A stretch of DNA of 64,000 nt from Planctomycetota bacterium (GCA_003576905.1 QEVG01000006.1:99912-163911), one strand, 5' to 3'. Shown: positions 45,518-57,132, numbered from the stretch's first letter. The notes: generated by a model not told the origin, from the letters alone. Numbers and translations are program-made.

Positions 45518-45760
45518 TTAACTCTTCTTGATCGCGCTTACCGCAACGAGCAGCACGACCGCCCCGACTGTGGACATCATGATGTTCCCGATCAGCCCCC
45601 CGGCCGTGACGCCCAGCAGCGTAAACACGTAGCCCCCGATGATGGCTCCGATGACCCCGACAGCCAGGTTCGTCACCAGCCCGAACCCGCCGCCCTTGAC
45701 CAGGTGCCCCGCCAGCCAGCCTGCCACCACGCCGACAATCAGGAACGATATGAGGGACAT
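45518..45760 (-). CDS. GlsB/YeaQ/YmgE family stress membrane protein
   Basis: 80 residues, three transmembrane helices with glycine-rich packing (GVVAGWLAGHLVKGGGFG, GVIGAIIGGYVFTLLG, IGNIMMSTVGAVVLL). The family is induced by stress in other bacteria and is sometimes called transglycosylase-associated, without enzymatic proof. Confidence 0.9.
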   Translation of the reverse strand: MSLISFLIVGVVAGWLAGHLVKGGGFGLVTNLAVGVIGAIIGGYVFTLLGVTAGGLIGNIMMSTVGAVVLLVAVSAIKKS

Positions 45761-45820
45761 TGCCGCACTCCAGTTTAGCTACCCACCATCATTGCCCTGT
45801 TCCCGCGTCACGGACGGCCC

Positions 45821-46330
45821 CTATTGGAGTCGCGCACCATCGACGAGCAGCATCCACTCCAGAACGCTGACCGGCGGGAGGGGATCCACGCCCAGTTGCC
45901 GCAGCATGTAAAGACATTGTGCCCGGTGATGCCCGCCGTGCGTCGTTACGTGCGTCAGCACCCCGCCCCGCGTCAGTTGATACGACTTCCCTTCGCGTGT
46001 CCATGTGGCCATTTCGTCCAGCGGCCGCGCCCGGGCATGGGTCGCCAACTCATCGGCAAGCCTCTCGAGAAGTTTGCCAAGCTCCGCCGCGTTTCGCGTG
46101 ACCCCTTGCAACCGCGGCCGGCGCTCCCGCCCCGCAAGGACATCGCACCAGCTCTGCATCGCGCCGAGGATATGCGTGACCGCGTCGTGCAGCGATCCGG
46201 GCCCGATATCGAAACTCCGCTGAAACTGCTCCGGCGTTAGCCCCTGGCACGAATCAAGAATCTGTCTCGTCGCCCAGCGGTCATGAGCGAGCAGAATCAC
46301 AAGCGGTTCGAATTGAGTCACTGCAACCAT
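45821..46330 (-). CDS. DinB/YfiT-like four-helix protein
   Basis: 169 residues with the metal-binding histidines expected of the DinB fold: His16 in LAHDRW, the HILGA helix, and HGGHHRAQ near the C-terminus. Members include thiol transferases (bacillithiol, mycothiol type) and many of unknown role; the specific activity cannot be told. Confidence 0.85.
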   Translation of the reverse strand: MVAVTQFEPLVILLAHDRWATRQILDSCQGLTPEQFQRSFDIGPGSLHDAVTHILGAMQSWCDVLAGRERRPRLQGVTRNAAELGKLLERLADELATHARARPLDEMATWTREGKSYQLTRGGVLTHVTTHGGHHRAQCLYMLRQLGVDPLPPVSVLEWMLLVDGARLQ

Positions 46331-46830
46331 GCCATTTCACTCCCCTCGCGATTCACACCCCCATGCAGTAGGTACTTGCCCTCGATTTCAACGCCCGCCT
46401 TCTTCTAACTCGCCTCGTGCAGTTGCCTTTGTACCGTGCGATCATTGTTCTCGGCCCATCGGCGCGCATTCACGATCCGATGTGTGAGGATATTTTCGCA
46501 CGGAAGAGGGAAAAGTTCGCTTCGGCCGATCACTTCCCTCCCGAGACGATCCCTCAGGACTGCCCGCCATGCCACCGCGCACCCAAGTTGCCCCAAGAGT
46601 GCGGGGAGGAAACCCCCGGTTTCCTTGTGGCCACAGGAATCTACCATACCTTCGTCCACGCGGCATGGTAGTTGCCACTTAGCGTCACAGAGGATGTGCG
46701 GTGGGTGCGTCATCCAAGGGCTTGGTCACGATCCTTCCTCTCTCCGGCCCGAACACTCGTGACGAAGCCGACGTACCCGCCGCACCACACTTTTTTTACG
46801 GCCCGCCCGACGGCCCACGCCCACCTGTTC
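46331..46830. other. 500-bp region without a convincing gene
   Basis: Base composition is visibly less GC-rich than the flanks. A plus-strand frame at 46417-46671 (84 codons, GTG start, CPPC and a CGEETPG segment) and a minus-strand frame at 46405-46713 (102 codons) overlap each other; neither shows clear high-GC third-position bias or a known domain. It may be a decayed fragment. Confidence 0.45.
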
Positions 46831-47637
46831 CTACACACGGCCCGCGATGAGCTGCGTCGGAATGGGTATGAAACTCGGCCGCTCGAAGCGAAAGCGAATC
46901 ATCGCCAGAAGGTATCTGAAAAAGTCCGTCGCGCGGATCTTCTTGCCCTCGGCGCGCAGACGCGGTTTGTAGCGAATTGGGTGCTCCAAGATGTCGATCC
47001 CCATGCGCGCCAGTTTCGTCGTGATCTCAGGCTCCATCGCAAATCCCCGGCTGCACAGATTCAGCCTCCGCGCGATGTCCGTACGCATCATCTTGTAGCA
47101 CGTGTTCATGTCCGTCAGGCGAAGCCCGTTGAGCACGTTGCACAGCCCGTTGAGCAACCGGTTCGCAAGATAAATCGGCCGAAACCGGAACCGCCCCGCA
47201 TCGCCCAGAAAGCGCGACCCATAGCAGACCGGGCACACTCCTGTCCGCACCTTCTCAAACATCGGGAGCAGGTCCATCGGGTCCAGTTCGTCGTCCGCGT
47301 CCTGGATCACCATGAACCGGCCCCGCGCGTGCCGCAGCGCCGTCTGAATTGCGGCGCCCTTTCCGCTGTTGACCTCGTGCCGGACCACGCTGACGCCCTC
47401 GGTGCCCGTCAGGCGCTGGATCACTTCGGCGCTGCCGTCCGTCGACCCATCATCCACGACAATCACTTCGAACGGCCCTGGAAACGGCACCGCCAGCAGC
47501 CGGCGCAGCGTGCGCCCCACTGTCCGCTCTTCATTGAATACCGGTACCAGCACAGACAACTCCGGCGCGCTGTCCCACGGTTCGGCACATTCTGATTCAA
47601 CGTCCATTCGACTGACGCTTTCACGCACAAAGGTCAT
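46831..47637 (-). CDS. GT2-family glycosyltransferase (DPM1/polyprenyl-phosphate type)
   Basis: 268 residues, GT-A fold: SVLVPVFNEERTV, VVDDGSTDGS, and the metal-binding QDADDELDP. It resembles dolichyl/undecaprenyl-phosphate mannose synthases without the C-terminal membrane helices. It is divergent from a membrane glycosyltransferase gene 129 bp away that could use a polyprenyl-phosphate sugar as donor. Confidence 0.88.
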   Translation of the reverse strand: MTFVRESVSRMDVESECAEPWDSAPELSVLVPVFNEERTVGRTLRRLLAVPFPGPFEVIVVDDGSTDGSAEVIQRLTGTEGVSVVRHEVNSGKGAAIQTALRHARGRFMVIQDADDELDPMDLLPMFEKVRTGVCPVCYGSRFLGDAGRFRFRPIYLANRLLNGLCNVLNGLRLTDMNTCYKMMRTDIARRLNLCSRGFAMEPEITTKLARMGIDILEHPIRYKPRLRAEGKKIRATDFFRYLLAMIRFRFERPSFIPIPTQLIAGRV

Positions 47638-47766
47638 TGAGTACTCCGGCCGGGGACACCTCTCCCGGTTACTTGTGCCTATCGGCCGATTCGTCGATGT
47701 ATGTGATGCCCGCGCGCCGCAACAACGGCTGCGCAGAAACTGCCGACCCCGACGACCGGAGCCCCC

Positions 47767-49344
47767 GTGACCGCCATTCCCGCGTCATGTCCCGCACGGA
47801 TCGAGACCCCCGCGGCGCGCGAGCGCCGGCATACCGCCGGACTCGCCGCTGCCGCACGCGTTCTCCCACTGCTTGCCGCCCTTGCGGCGACGGTGCCGTT
47901 CATTGGTCCCTGGTGCCGCCTCACGCCGGACAGCTTCAAGTATTTATCCGCCGCGCGCTGCCTATGGGAGACCGGCGCCTTTCCGCCGGAGCGTCTCATC
48001 GCCCCGCCGGGCTTTCCGACACTCCTCGCCCCGCTCATGGCACTGGGCGATGCACCGTTTCTGGCGATCCGCATTCTGCTGTCCGTCTCCTTTGTGGCGG
48101 CCGTCCTCCTCACGCAAGCGATACTTTCCCGGACGATTGGCCCGCGCGCAGGTCTCGCCGCCGCGTGGCTCACCGCGGTAAGTGCCATTATGTCCGCACA
48201 GTCCGCCACGTTGCTTTCCGAGATCCCCTATCTGCCGCTCGCCCTCGCGAGCCTCTTGTTCGCCGTGAACTGGCAGTCGCGCGGCTGCGCCGGCGCACGC
48301 GAGGCCGCCGTCGCCGGGCTGCTTGCCGGCTGCGCCATTGCCGTTCGGGCGATGGGTGTCGTCCTGGTCCCCGTTCTCCTCGCCTGCCTCGTTCTTTCGC
48401 CGCATAACGTCCGGCGCGCCCGGGTTCGCCACGCCACGATATTCCTGGTCGCCTTCGCGCTGATCCCTGTCGCGTGGCACCACCGCCAGGGCCGCTACCC
48501 CGCCGCATACGGATACGCGACTCAATGGACCCGGGCGCGGGATTGCGAGAACTCCGATGCCACCGGCGCGGCTCTCCAGTTCGAAAGACTGCGCACTTTC
48601 GGCCCGATGCGCCTCGCCGATGTCGGAGCCGCGGTCGTCCCGCCCAGGCTCGGCTGGCGGCTCCTGCACGGGGAAAACCGCAGCCCGGCGGCGTGGCTGA
48701 TCGGCCTTCCGATTGCAGCGATTGCCCTTTATCGCCTCGCCCGCTTCCGCTCCGCCCCCGACGCCTATCTCGTCGCCACGCTCATGATGCTCGCCCTCTG
48801 GCCCTGGGATGAAGGACCGAGGCTGATCGTGCCGGTTCTTCCGTTCATCTGGGGCTGCGTCGCCTGGCTCTTCGGCGCGGTCCTGTCCGCGCTGCGCCGG
48901 CGACCGGCCTGTCGTGTCGTCATAATGACACTCGCGGCCGCGCTGGGCGCGATTCATGCGGCAGAGTTCATCTTCACCTCCCGGGCCATGAATCGAATGG
49001 ACGCGCGGGAGACCGGGATCTGGAACAATGCCGAATCGCTTGCCACCCGTCTCGACCGCGAAACACCTGCGGGCACGCGCCTCCTGGCCGTCATCCCGTC
49101 GGCCCACGGCGACAAGGTCCTGCTCACCGCCGCGGCGTACCTTTCGCGCCGGGATCTATGCGAGTGGTTTGAGGTTGGAAAAACACGATGCATTCCGGCC
49201 CGCGCCGCGAATTGCGATCTCGCCCTGGTTCATTCCGAAATCGTCCGCCCGCCCGATGAACTGATCCTGGGTGAGAAGATGGCCGATCTGCCCGGCTTCC
49301 GAATGTACGCGCTTCCCGGTGCCTCGGCACCGACACAGCCCTAG
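47767..49344 (+). CDS. Multi-pass GT39/ArnT-like membrane glycosyltransferase
   Basis: 525 residues with about ten transmembrane helices. After the first helix comes LTPDSFKYLSAARCLWETG, matching the catalytic-Asp loop of GT-C enzymes, then APPGFPTLLAP. The C-terminal 130 residues are soluble and would face the periplasm. GTG start. Such enzymes move sugars from polyprenyl-phosphate donors; the divergent GT2 may make that donor. Confidence 0.75.
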   Translation: MTAIPASCPARIETPAARERRHTAGLAAAARVLPLLAALAATVPFIGPWCRLTPDSFKYLSAARCLWETGAFPPERLIAPPGFPTLLAPLMALGDAPFLAIRILLSVSFVAAVLLTQAILSRTIGPRAGLAAAWLTAVSAIMSAQSATLLSEIPYLPLALASLLFAVNWQSRGCAGAREAAVAGLLAGCAIAVRAMGVVLVPVLLACLVLSPHNVRRARVRHATIFLVAFALIPVAWHHRQGRYPAAYGYATQWTRARDCENSDATGAALQFERLRTFGPMRLADVGAAVVPPRLGWRLLHGENRSPAAWLIGLPIAAIALYRLARFRSAPDAYLVATLMMLALWPWDEGPRLIVPVLPFIWGCVAWLFGAVLSALRRRPACRVVIMTLAAALGAIHAAEFIFTSRAMNRMDARETGIWNNAESLATRLDRETPAGTRLLAVIPSAHGDKVLLTAAAYLSRRDLCEWFEVGKTRCIPARAANCDLALVHSEIVRPPDELILGEKMADLPGFRMYALPGASAPTQP

Positions 49345-49555
49345 CCGGCTGCCCCCCGTTTCCGAACGCGCTCCGCGTGTTGCTGCCGCACGACGGGAGC
49401 GTACCGGCCTTCTTGCGTCGGTCGGAATGTATCCCTGCAGCGACGGGTGCCCCGCCGCCGCCCCCCTCAGATCGCTCCCTTTATCCCGCTTCCGGGAACC
49501 GCGCCGGCGAGCACGACCGAGCAATATTACCCAACCAATATGCCAGGAACCCACA
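49345..49555. other. Intergenic region upstream of the small peptide gene
   Basis: No gene seen between the GT-C stop and the promoter at 49556. Short open frames lack start signals and domain features. Confidence 0.5.
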
Positions 49556-49584
49556 TTGCACACATGGAAAGCGCATTTTATAGG
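49556..49584 (+). promoter_or_regulatory. Candidate promoter of the 38-residue peptide gene
   Basis: TTGCAC (49556-49561), 17-bp spacer, TATAGG (49579-49584), start near 49591. The ~100-nt leader contains a 7-bp hairpin CCGCCCG/CGGGCGG (49626-49648). Confidence 0.45.
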
Positions 49585-49672
49585 ACATTCTCGGTTGGCA
49601 CGCTCGCTGCCTTCTTTCTCTCTGGCCGCCCGGCACGGGGTCGGGCGGATGTGCACACGGCGGGCTCACGAA

Positions 49673-49689
49673 AAAGAGGAGACCTCTTT
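49673..49689 (+). promoter_or_regulatory. Ribosome-site hairpin before the 38-residue peptide
   Basis: AAAGAGG (49673-49679), AGA loop, CCTCTTT (49683-49689): a perfect 7-bp stem that contains most of the strong AGGAG ribosome site (49677-49681). The ATG follows at 49691. Confidence 0.6.
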
Positions 49690-49690
49690 C

Positions 49691-49807
49691 ATGGCCTTTG
49701 ATTTCAACAGTTTGTTTGGTCCGTTCCAGTCGATCTTCGAGTCGCTGTTCGGATGGCTGGGCCAGCTTCTCCAGTCCATTCTCGGCGTCGTCGGTATCGG
49801 CGGCTGA
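49691..49807 (+). CDS. 38-residue amphipathic peptide
   Basis: Too short for most gene callers. The product starts MAFDFNSLFGPFQSIFESLF and ends GQLLQSILGVVGIGG. Hydrophobic residues (Phe, Leu, Ile) recur every three to four positions with few charges (one Asp, one Glu, no Lys or Arg), so it would form an amphipathic helix and may sit on a membrane. Support: near-consensus AGGAG nine bases upstream, a candidate promoter with a ~100-nt leader, and a strong hairpin right after the stop. I do not recognise a family. It could be a small regulatory, structural or secreted peptide. Confidence 0.65.
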   Translation: MAFDFNSLFGPFQSIFESLFGWLGQLLQSILGVVGIGG

Positions 49808-49821
49808 CCGATTGCGGACCC

Positions 49822-49854
49822 GGCCGCCGGCAGCCTGCACGGCTGACGGCGGCC
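49822..49854 (+). terminator. Strong hairpin after the small peptide gene
   Basis: GGCCGCCG/CGGCGGCC (8 bp), a G-A mismatch, then CAGCC/GGCTG with a TGCAC loop. It is followed by ATTGTTCGTTCTTCC, moderately T-rich. It starts 14 bp after the stop codon. Confidence 0.65.
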
Positions 49855-50052
49855 ATTGTTCGTTCTTCCGAGGGCGTCGCCCGTGCCTGGCCGGCAAGCG
49901 CGGCTTTCCCCCCGCGCGGCGCGGCGAATGGCCCGGCGCTGGCCCGATTCACGGCCTCCCAGGGCGCAGCGCGTCCAACCGAGATGCCATTCGTACGACA
50001 CCGACGGCCCTGCCGGCGGCGCCTCGGATTTCTGCCGGTGATTCGCCTCGGA

Positions 50053-52605
<2,553 letters not shown>

Positions 52606-52701
52606 GACGAGTTCATCCCGCTTTGATCGCACAAACCGGCCGCCTCCGCCCCGCGGTCGGAGTACCTCGCGCCGGTCCGAGGCCGGGCGGCGCAGCCCAC
52701 G

Positions 52702-53112
52702 CTACTTGACCTTTGGCAGTGTGACCCAAAGGAGGCCGTCGCGGTAATGCGCCGTGACCGCGCTTCGATCAACCGGTGTCGGAAGCTCCACCTGCCGGCA
52801 GAACACGCCGGTATCGATCTCCATCAGGTGCACGCCGATCTCCGAGGCCCGGCTCGGCATTGGCGCGGAGCGCTCGCCGCGTATGGAGAAAATATTGCCG
52901 TTGACGTCAACGTTGATTTCTTCAGGCTTCATCCCGGCAAGGTCCACGCAGATCAGGAACGCCTGCCGCGACTCGTAGATGTTGAGATTCGGCCTCCACG
53001 CATCGGTCGGACTGAATCGGATATACGGCCCGGACAGGAGTTCCTCAGCGCTCGTCTTTTCGCGGATGACCAGTCGCTGGAAATGCGAACTTTCGGAGAG
53101 GCGATGGTACAT
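52702..53112 (-). CDS. Hsp20 family small heat-shock protein
   Basis: 136 residues with the alpha-crystallin domain (RPNLNIYESRQAFLICVDLAGM, INVDVNGNIFSIRGER, FCRQVELPTPVDRSAVTAHY, GLLWVTLPK). A holdase chaperone that binds unfolding proteins. It lies just upstream of lon on the same strand, so the two may form a stress-response unit. No C-terminal IXI extension: the protein ends LPKVK. Start chosen at 53112 because the open frame above it does not resemble protein. Confidence 0.9.
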   Translation of the reverse strand: MYHRLSESSHFQRLVIREKTSAEELLSGPYIRFSPTDAWRPNLNIYESRQAFLICVDLAGMKPEEINVDVNGNIFSIRGERSAPMPSRASEIGVHLMEIDTGVFCRQVELPTPVDRSAVTAHYRDGLLWVTLPKVK

Positions 53113-53224
53113 GATGGACACCCGAGATGACCAGGACCCCGATGCTACCGCGTGGAGTCTATCACCGCGCATGCCGGCGTCAACGAACCCAGGTCCGCCG
53201 CTTCGCGTTTGTCCGTGCACACAT

Positions 53225-54052
53225 TCAATCGGCCAGAAGCCTTCGCACACGCGCCGCGGTCTCTGCCGCGGCGGGCGTTTCGCACGGCGCGGTGACATGA
53301 ATCATGCCCTTGTAGCGAATCCGACGAAGCGCGTCGCGAATTGCGGGTCGTCCGGCGTCCGCCGCCGCCGTGCCCTCCGCTTCACCCAGTATTTCCGGCT
53401 CGCCGACGCGGATACAGGCGATTCGGTGCGTCAGCGTAAGAAGCCAGTCCGCCGGGTCTGCCCGCTGTGTCGTGCGCGAGATGTCAAGCTCAACCCCGAC
53501 ATGCGGTGAATTTACTTCGTCGAGGAATCGCCGCGCCTCAGTGGGAGTCGGCAGCAGTCCGACATCGTCCGGATCGATCGCGAGCGTGATTCCATGGTGC
53601 GCCGCGGCGAACCGAATCCCCATCAGTCGCGCCAGTATCGCCGCCAGCCGGTCCGCGTGTCGGCGTGGTGCGCCCGACATACCATACAGCGTATTCGCGC
53701 CAACAACGACCAGCCGTGCTGCGCACGTGGCGGCCGCCGCAAACGCGGCCTCCAGCGGTTCGTGCCCGTTTAAGTGCCCTGCCGAAGGCCCGCGCGGTAC
53801 GGGTGCCTCCAGCGTTCCACAGACGCGCACGCCCGAGACGCACAATCCGGCCCGTTTCACAGTTTCCCCCGCTTCGCGCCAGATATCCTCCGCGCCGCGC
53901 GATGTATCTCCCGCATACCAACAAAGGTCGATCCCTCCGGCGCCGAGCCGCGCCGCGTGACCGGCAGCCTCGGCGACATCCCGAAAGCGCGCGGGATCAC
54001 CGTGATAAGCGACCGCCATTTTCAGGTCACATGTAGTCGTCGAAGCACTCAT
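53225..54052 (-). CDS. Sugar phosphate isomerase/epimerase (TIM-barrel, AP-endonuclease-2-like)
   Basis: 275 residues with the xylose-isomerase-like TIM-barrel pattern: AGHAARLGAGGIDLCWYAGD near the start, RLVVVGANTLYG, GITLAIDPDD and VGVELDISRTTQRADPADW. Family members isomerise or epimerise sugars or act on myo-inositol derivatives; usual Glu/His/Asp metal ligands are partly recognisable only. The substrate is unknown. The ATG at 54052 opens directly into the first strand. Confidence 0.75.
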   Translation of the reverse strand: MSASTTTCDLKMAVAYHGDPARFRDVAEAAGHAARLGAGGIDLCWYAGDTSRGAEDIWREAGETVKRAGLCVSGVRVCGTLEAPVPRGPSAGHLNGHEPLEAAFAAAATCAARLVVVGANTLYGMSGAPRRHADRLAAILARLMGIRFAAAHHGITLAIDPDDVGLLPTPTEARRFLDEVNSPHVGVELDISRTTQRADPADWLLTLTHRIACIRVGEPEILGEAEGTAAADAGRPAIRDALRRIRYKGMIHVTAPCETPAAAETAARVRRLLAD

Positions 54053-54294
54053 GGGGCTCGCGCGCAACGGATAATGACAAAGATCCGAACGTCCACAGGA
54101 CGCCGGCCACGCACGCACGACGCGCCGTAATAGTCCATCATACCCGGCAAGTCTCATGGCCGCCCTGTGTGCAGGCGGCATAAGTGCCCGCCGCGAGCCG
54201 CACAGCCTGCCGCTGTTCCTTGCCCATCGATGCGGCCCGAACTATCATCCGCGAGCTTTTGGTGACACTTGGCCCCTCGCGGAGCGAACGACCC

Positions 54295-54795
54295 ATGATG
54301 ATTTCCAAGGCAATGAACACCAGCCTCAACCGGCAGATCGCCAACGAAATGAACGCCTCCCACAAGTACCTTGCCATGGCCTACTGTTTTGAGGACATGG
54401 GACTGAAAATCTTCGCCCGGCGCTTCAATCAGCAGGCCGACGAAGAGCGCGGACACGCGCTCAAGATCGCCCGGTTCATTCAGGACGTCGGCGGCTCGGT
54501 CGTCTTTGAGGGCCTCGACAAGCCCAAGAGCGACTACAAGACGGCCAAACAGATCGTGCAGGCCGCCGTTGACAGCGAGCTGACAGTCACCAGCCAGATC
54601 AACGACCTCGTCGCGCAGGCCGAAAAGGAAAGGGACTACGCCACCCGAAGTTTCCTCCAGTGGTTCGTCGACGAACAGGTCGAGGAAGTCTCTTCCATGA
54701 CCGAGCTTCTCAAGCTCGTCACCATGGCCGGCGAGCAGTATCTCTTCCAGCTTGAAGGACGCCTCATGGCGATGATGTCCGCCAAGAGCGATTAG
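54295..54795 (+). CDS. Non-heme ferritin
   Basis: 166 residues forming the four-helix bundle of bacterial ferritin (FtnA type): LNRQIANEMNASHKYLAMAYCFEDMGLKIFARRF has line-up with helix A, and QQADEERGHALKI carries the ferroxidase Glu/Glu/His on helix B; VDEQVEEVSSMTELL supplies helix C ligands. Stores iron as ferric mineral. There is no Met heme ligand pattern. Two adjacent ATGs (54295 and 54298) are possible starts; GGAG lies upstream. selD begins 14 bp after the stop. Confidence 0.92.
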   Translation: MMISKAMNTSLNRQIANEMNASHKYLAMAYCFEDMGLKIFARRFNQQADEERGHALKIARFIQDVGGSVVFEGLDKPKSDYKTAKQIVQAAVDSELTVTSQINDLVAQAEKERDYATRSFLQWFVDEQVEEVSSMTELLKLVTMAGEQYLFQLEGRLMAMMSAKSD

Positions 54796-54809
54796 AAAGC
54801 GAGCGCGCC

Positions 54810-55859
54810 GTGGCTCCCGGTCGCGACATCCGATTGACCGCCTACGCCTCGTGCGCCGGCTGAGCCGGCAAACTGCCCGCCGGGGCACTCTCGCAGGTTC
54901 TGCGGGAACTACCGCCGATGGCGCATCCCGACCTCCTCGTCGGAGCCGAGCACTTCTCCGATGCGGGCGTCTTCCGTCTGCGCGACGATCTCGCCATCGT
55001 CCAGACCGTCGATTTCTTTCCTCCCCTTGTGGACGACCCATTCGTCTTCGGCCAGATCGCCGCCGCCAACAGCCTCTCCGACGCCTATGCCGTCGGTGCG
55101 ACACCCGTCACCTGCCTGAACATCGTCTGCTTCCCCGACAAGGAACTCCCCGTCGACGTCCTCAGCGCCATTCTCGCCGGCGGCGCCGACAAGGTCCGCG
55201 AGGCCGGCGCGGTCATCGTCGGCGGACACTCCCTCCGCGATGCCGAGATCAAGTACGGCCTCTCCGTCACCGGAGTCGTACACCCCGATCGCTTCTTCAG
55301 AAACGACCGCGCCGCCCCCGGCGATATGCTGATCCTCACCAAGCCCATCGGCTCCGGCGTCCTGACCAGCGCTGCCAAGGCCGGCAGGATCGGCGAAGGA
55401 GATCTCACCGAAGCCATTCGCGTCATGATCCAGCTGAACTTCACCGCCGCCGACGTGGCCCGCGAGTTTGCCGCAAACGCGGTGACGGACATCACTGGCT
55501 TCGGGCTTATCGGCCATGCCTGGGAAATGGCCGGCGCTTCCGGCGTCACCATCGAACTGCACGCCCACGCGGTCCCCCTGATAACGCAGACCCTCGATCT
55601 CGCCCGCGCCGGCGTTCTCACGCGCGCCTGGAAGAGCACGCTGGCATCCATCGGCGACCGCTTCCGGAATCGCGGCGTCGAAGAAGCCCTCCTCGGCGTT
55701 CTCAGCGATGCCCAGACGTCTGGCGGACTTCTTCTCTCCCTTCCCGCGAGTGTCGCCGACGCCGCCCTCACAAAGCTTCGCGCCCGCGGCGTTGCAGATG
55801 CCGCGATCGTCGGGGCTGTGAAATCCCGCGGCGACGCCGAGATCGTGCTCGTCGCCTAG
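54810..55859 (+). CDS. selD: Selenophosphate synthetase containing selenocysteine (in-frame UGA)
   Basis: Makes selenophosphate from selenide and ATP for selenocysteine and selenouridine synthesis. Read through a TGA at 54861-54863, the N-terminus is RLTAYASCAGUAGK. It lines up with E. coli SelD RLTQYSHGAGCGCK: Sec18 replaces catalytic Cys17 and Lys21 matches the essential Lys20. GTG start at 54810; 349 residues. The ATP-binding core is clear (VQTVDFFPPLVDDP, IAAANSLSDAYAVGA, GGHSLRDAEIKYG, TKPIGSGVL, TDITGFGLIGHAWEM). A caller that stops at UGA would start at 54918 and lose the catalytic site. The UGA context is followed by a SECIS-like hairpin (54889-54907). Confidence 0.92.
54889..54907 (+). 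promoter_or_regulatory. Bacterial SECIS-like hairpin
   Basis: TCTCGCAG pairs with CTGCGGGA (8 bp, one G-U), leaving a GTT loop. The top, GCAGGTTCTGC, is nearly the E. coli fdhF SECIS apex GCAGGTCTGC that binds SelB. The loop is about 33 nt after the UGA, inside the range known for bacterial SECIS elements. Confidence 0.75.
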
Positions 55860-56062
55860 CGCGTCGTTTCGCCTCTCCTTGACAATCCTCCTGCATGACC
55901 CGCGTCCAATGTCACGCCGCAGCGACGCAGGCAACCGCCCGCCCCGGCGCGGATAAATGATTGCAAACAGCGCGGAACTCGTTATCCTTCAATCACGTAA
56001 GCAACCCAGGCAACAGGATTCGCCGCAACACCTGCGCCTTATCTAGGGATGGATGCATCATC

Positions 56063-57106
56063 GTGAAACCTTCCAGACGAGGACCGAGCCTTTTTGAGGT
56101 AATGAACAAGGCCCCGGTGACCCAGCCCCCACGGCGAAGTTTCGGGCTGTTCGGTCGCCGGCGGCAGCCCGACGCCCACGTACTTCCCGTCGCGCAGCCC
56201 CTCACCGAAGAAGAAGCCGCCGCCGAGCTCGCCCGCGCACGCGCCGAGCACGACGCCGAACGACAGGCCCGCGAAGAAAAGCTCCGCCGCAAGGAGGCCG
56301 AAAAGGCCGCGCGCATCGCCGCGAAAGAAGCCCGCCGCGCTGCGCGCCGCGCCGCCGAGGCGGATTCCCCCGCCGATATGCCCCCCGTTCAGGCCAGCGG
56401 GAACCGATTCATCTTCTCTTTGAGCACGGCCGCCTGTATCGGCGCTGTCGGGCTCGTGTGCGCTGCGATCCTCAGCGCCTATGTCATGGGTCAGCGCGCC
56501 GCGCGAAAGGGCGGCCGACTCGCAACCGTCGCAGCTACTTCGACCCCCGTCGCCGAGTCCTCGTCTCCGCTCCTCCCCGGTCCCGCCTCGCCTCAGACCG
56601 CGAGCCTCTCGAGTGCGGATTCCCCGGCGTCCCCCGCGCCACAGGCCCCCGCCGACGAGCCGATTACCGACAACCCCGACCTTGCGCACCTGCTTAAGCG
56701 TCCCCAGATGGCGGAACCCCAGGTCAACCCCAACCAGCCGGTCCGCCTCGACGCCTCGGCCCCCGCCGCCGGTGCTAAACCCGAGAGCCTCAACTACTTA
56801 CAGATCGAGTCCTTCCTCGTCAGCCGCGACCGGACGAGCGAGCAGCTCGCCCGGGATGTAGCCGAGGTCCGCGCCTTCCTGGCTGAGCGCGGGGTGCGGA
56901 CATTTGCCCGAAAGCGCCACAACGGTTATGTTCTCTTCGCTGAAGAGGGCTTCCCCCCAGGGAAGGAGACGCGCCGCCAGCGCGAGGCGTTCATCCGACA
57001 CGTCGAGAAGCTCGGCGCGGAGTTCCGCCAGCTCGGGGGGCAGTACCAGTTCAAGGGTTGTTTCTTCGTCAGCTACGGCTCGACGCAGGCCGGGGACCCG
57101 GTCTGA
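56063..57106 (+). CDS. Membrane protein with long cytoplasmic basic region and SPOR-like C-terminus
   Basis: About 347 residues from a GTG at 56063 (an ATG at 56102 is the alternative). A highly charged EA/KR-rich helix (about residues 55-105: ARARAEHDAERQAREEKLRR) precedes one transmembrane segment (STAACIGAVGLVCAAILSAYVMG), a Pro/Ser-rich periplasmic linker (about 155-245), and a C-terminal ~85-residue domain (YLQIESFLVSRDRTSEQLAR, GVRTFARKRHNGYVLFAEEG, KGCFFVSYG) that resembles the SPOR/RNP fold. SPOR domains bind septal peptidoglycan, but the match is by pattern only. Function unknown. Confidence 0.65.
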   Translation: MKPSRRGPSLFEVMNKAPVTQPPRRSFGLFGRRRQPDAHVLPVAQPLTEEEAAAELARARAEHDAERQAREEKLRRKEAEKAARIAAKEARRAARRAAEADSPADMPPVQASGNRFIFSLSTAACIGAVGLVCAAILSAYVMGQRAARKGGRLATVAATSTPVAESSSPLLPGPASPQTASLSSADSPASPAPQAPADEPITDNPDLAHLLKRPQMAEPQVNPNQPVRLDASAPAAGAKPESLNYLQIESFLVSRDRTSEQLARDVAEVRAFLAERGVRTFARKRHNGYVLFAEEGFPPGKETRRQREAFIRHVEKLGAEFRQLGGQYQFKGCFFVSYGSTQAGDPV

Positions 57107-57132
57107 CCGTTTTGCATCCCGGAGTTTTCACC

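Noticed and set aside
46405..46713. 102-codon minus-strand frame
   Set aside because: No domain, competing frame on the other strand, no start signal; described only as part of the gene-free region.
54918..55859. SelD starting at the ATG at 54918
   Set aside because: This would lack the catalytic Sec/Cys and Lys, which are encoded in frame directly upstream through a UGA.
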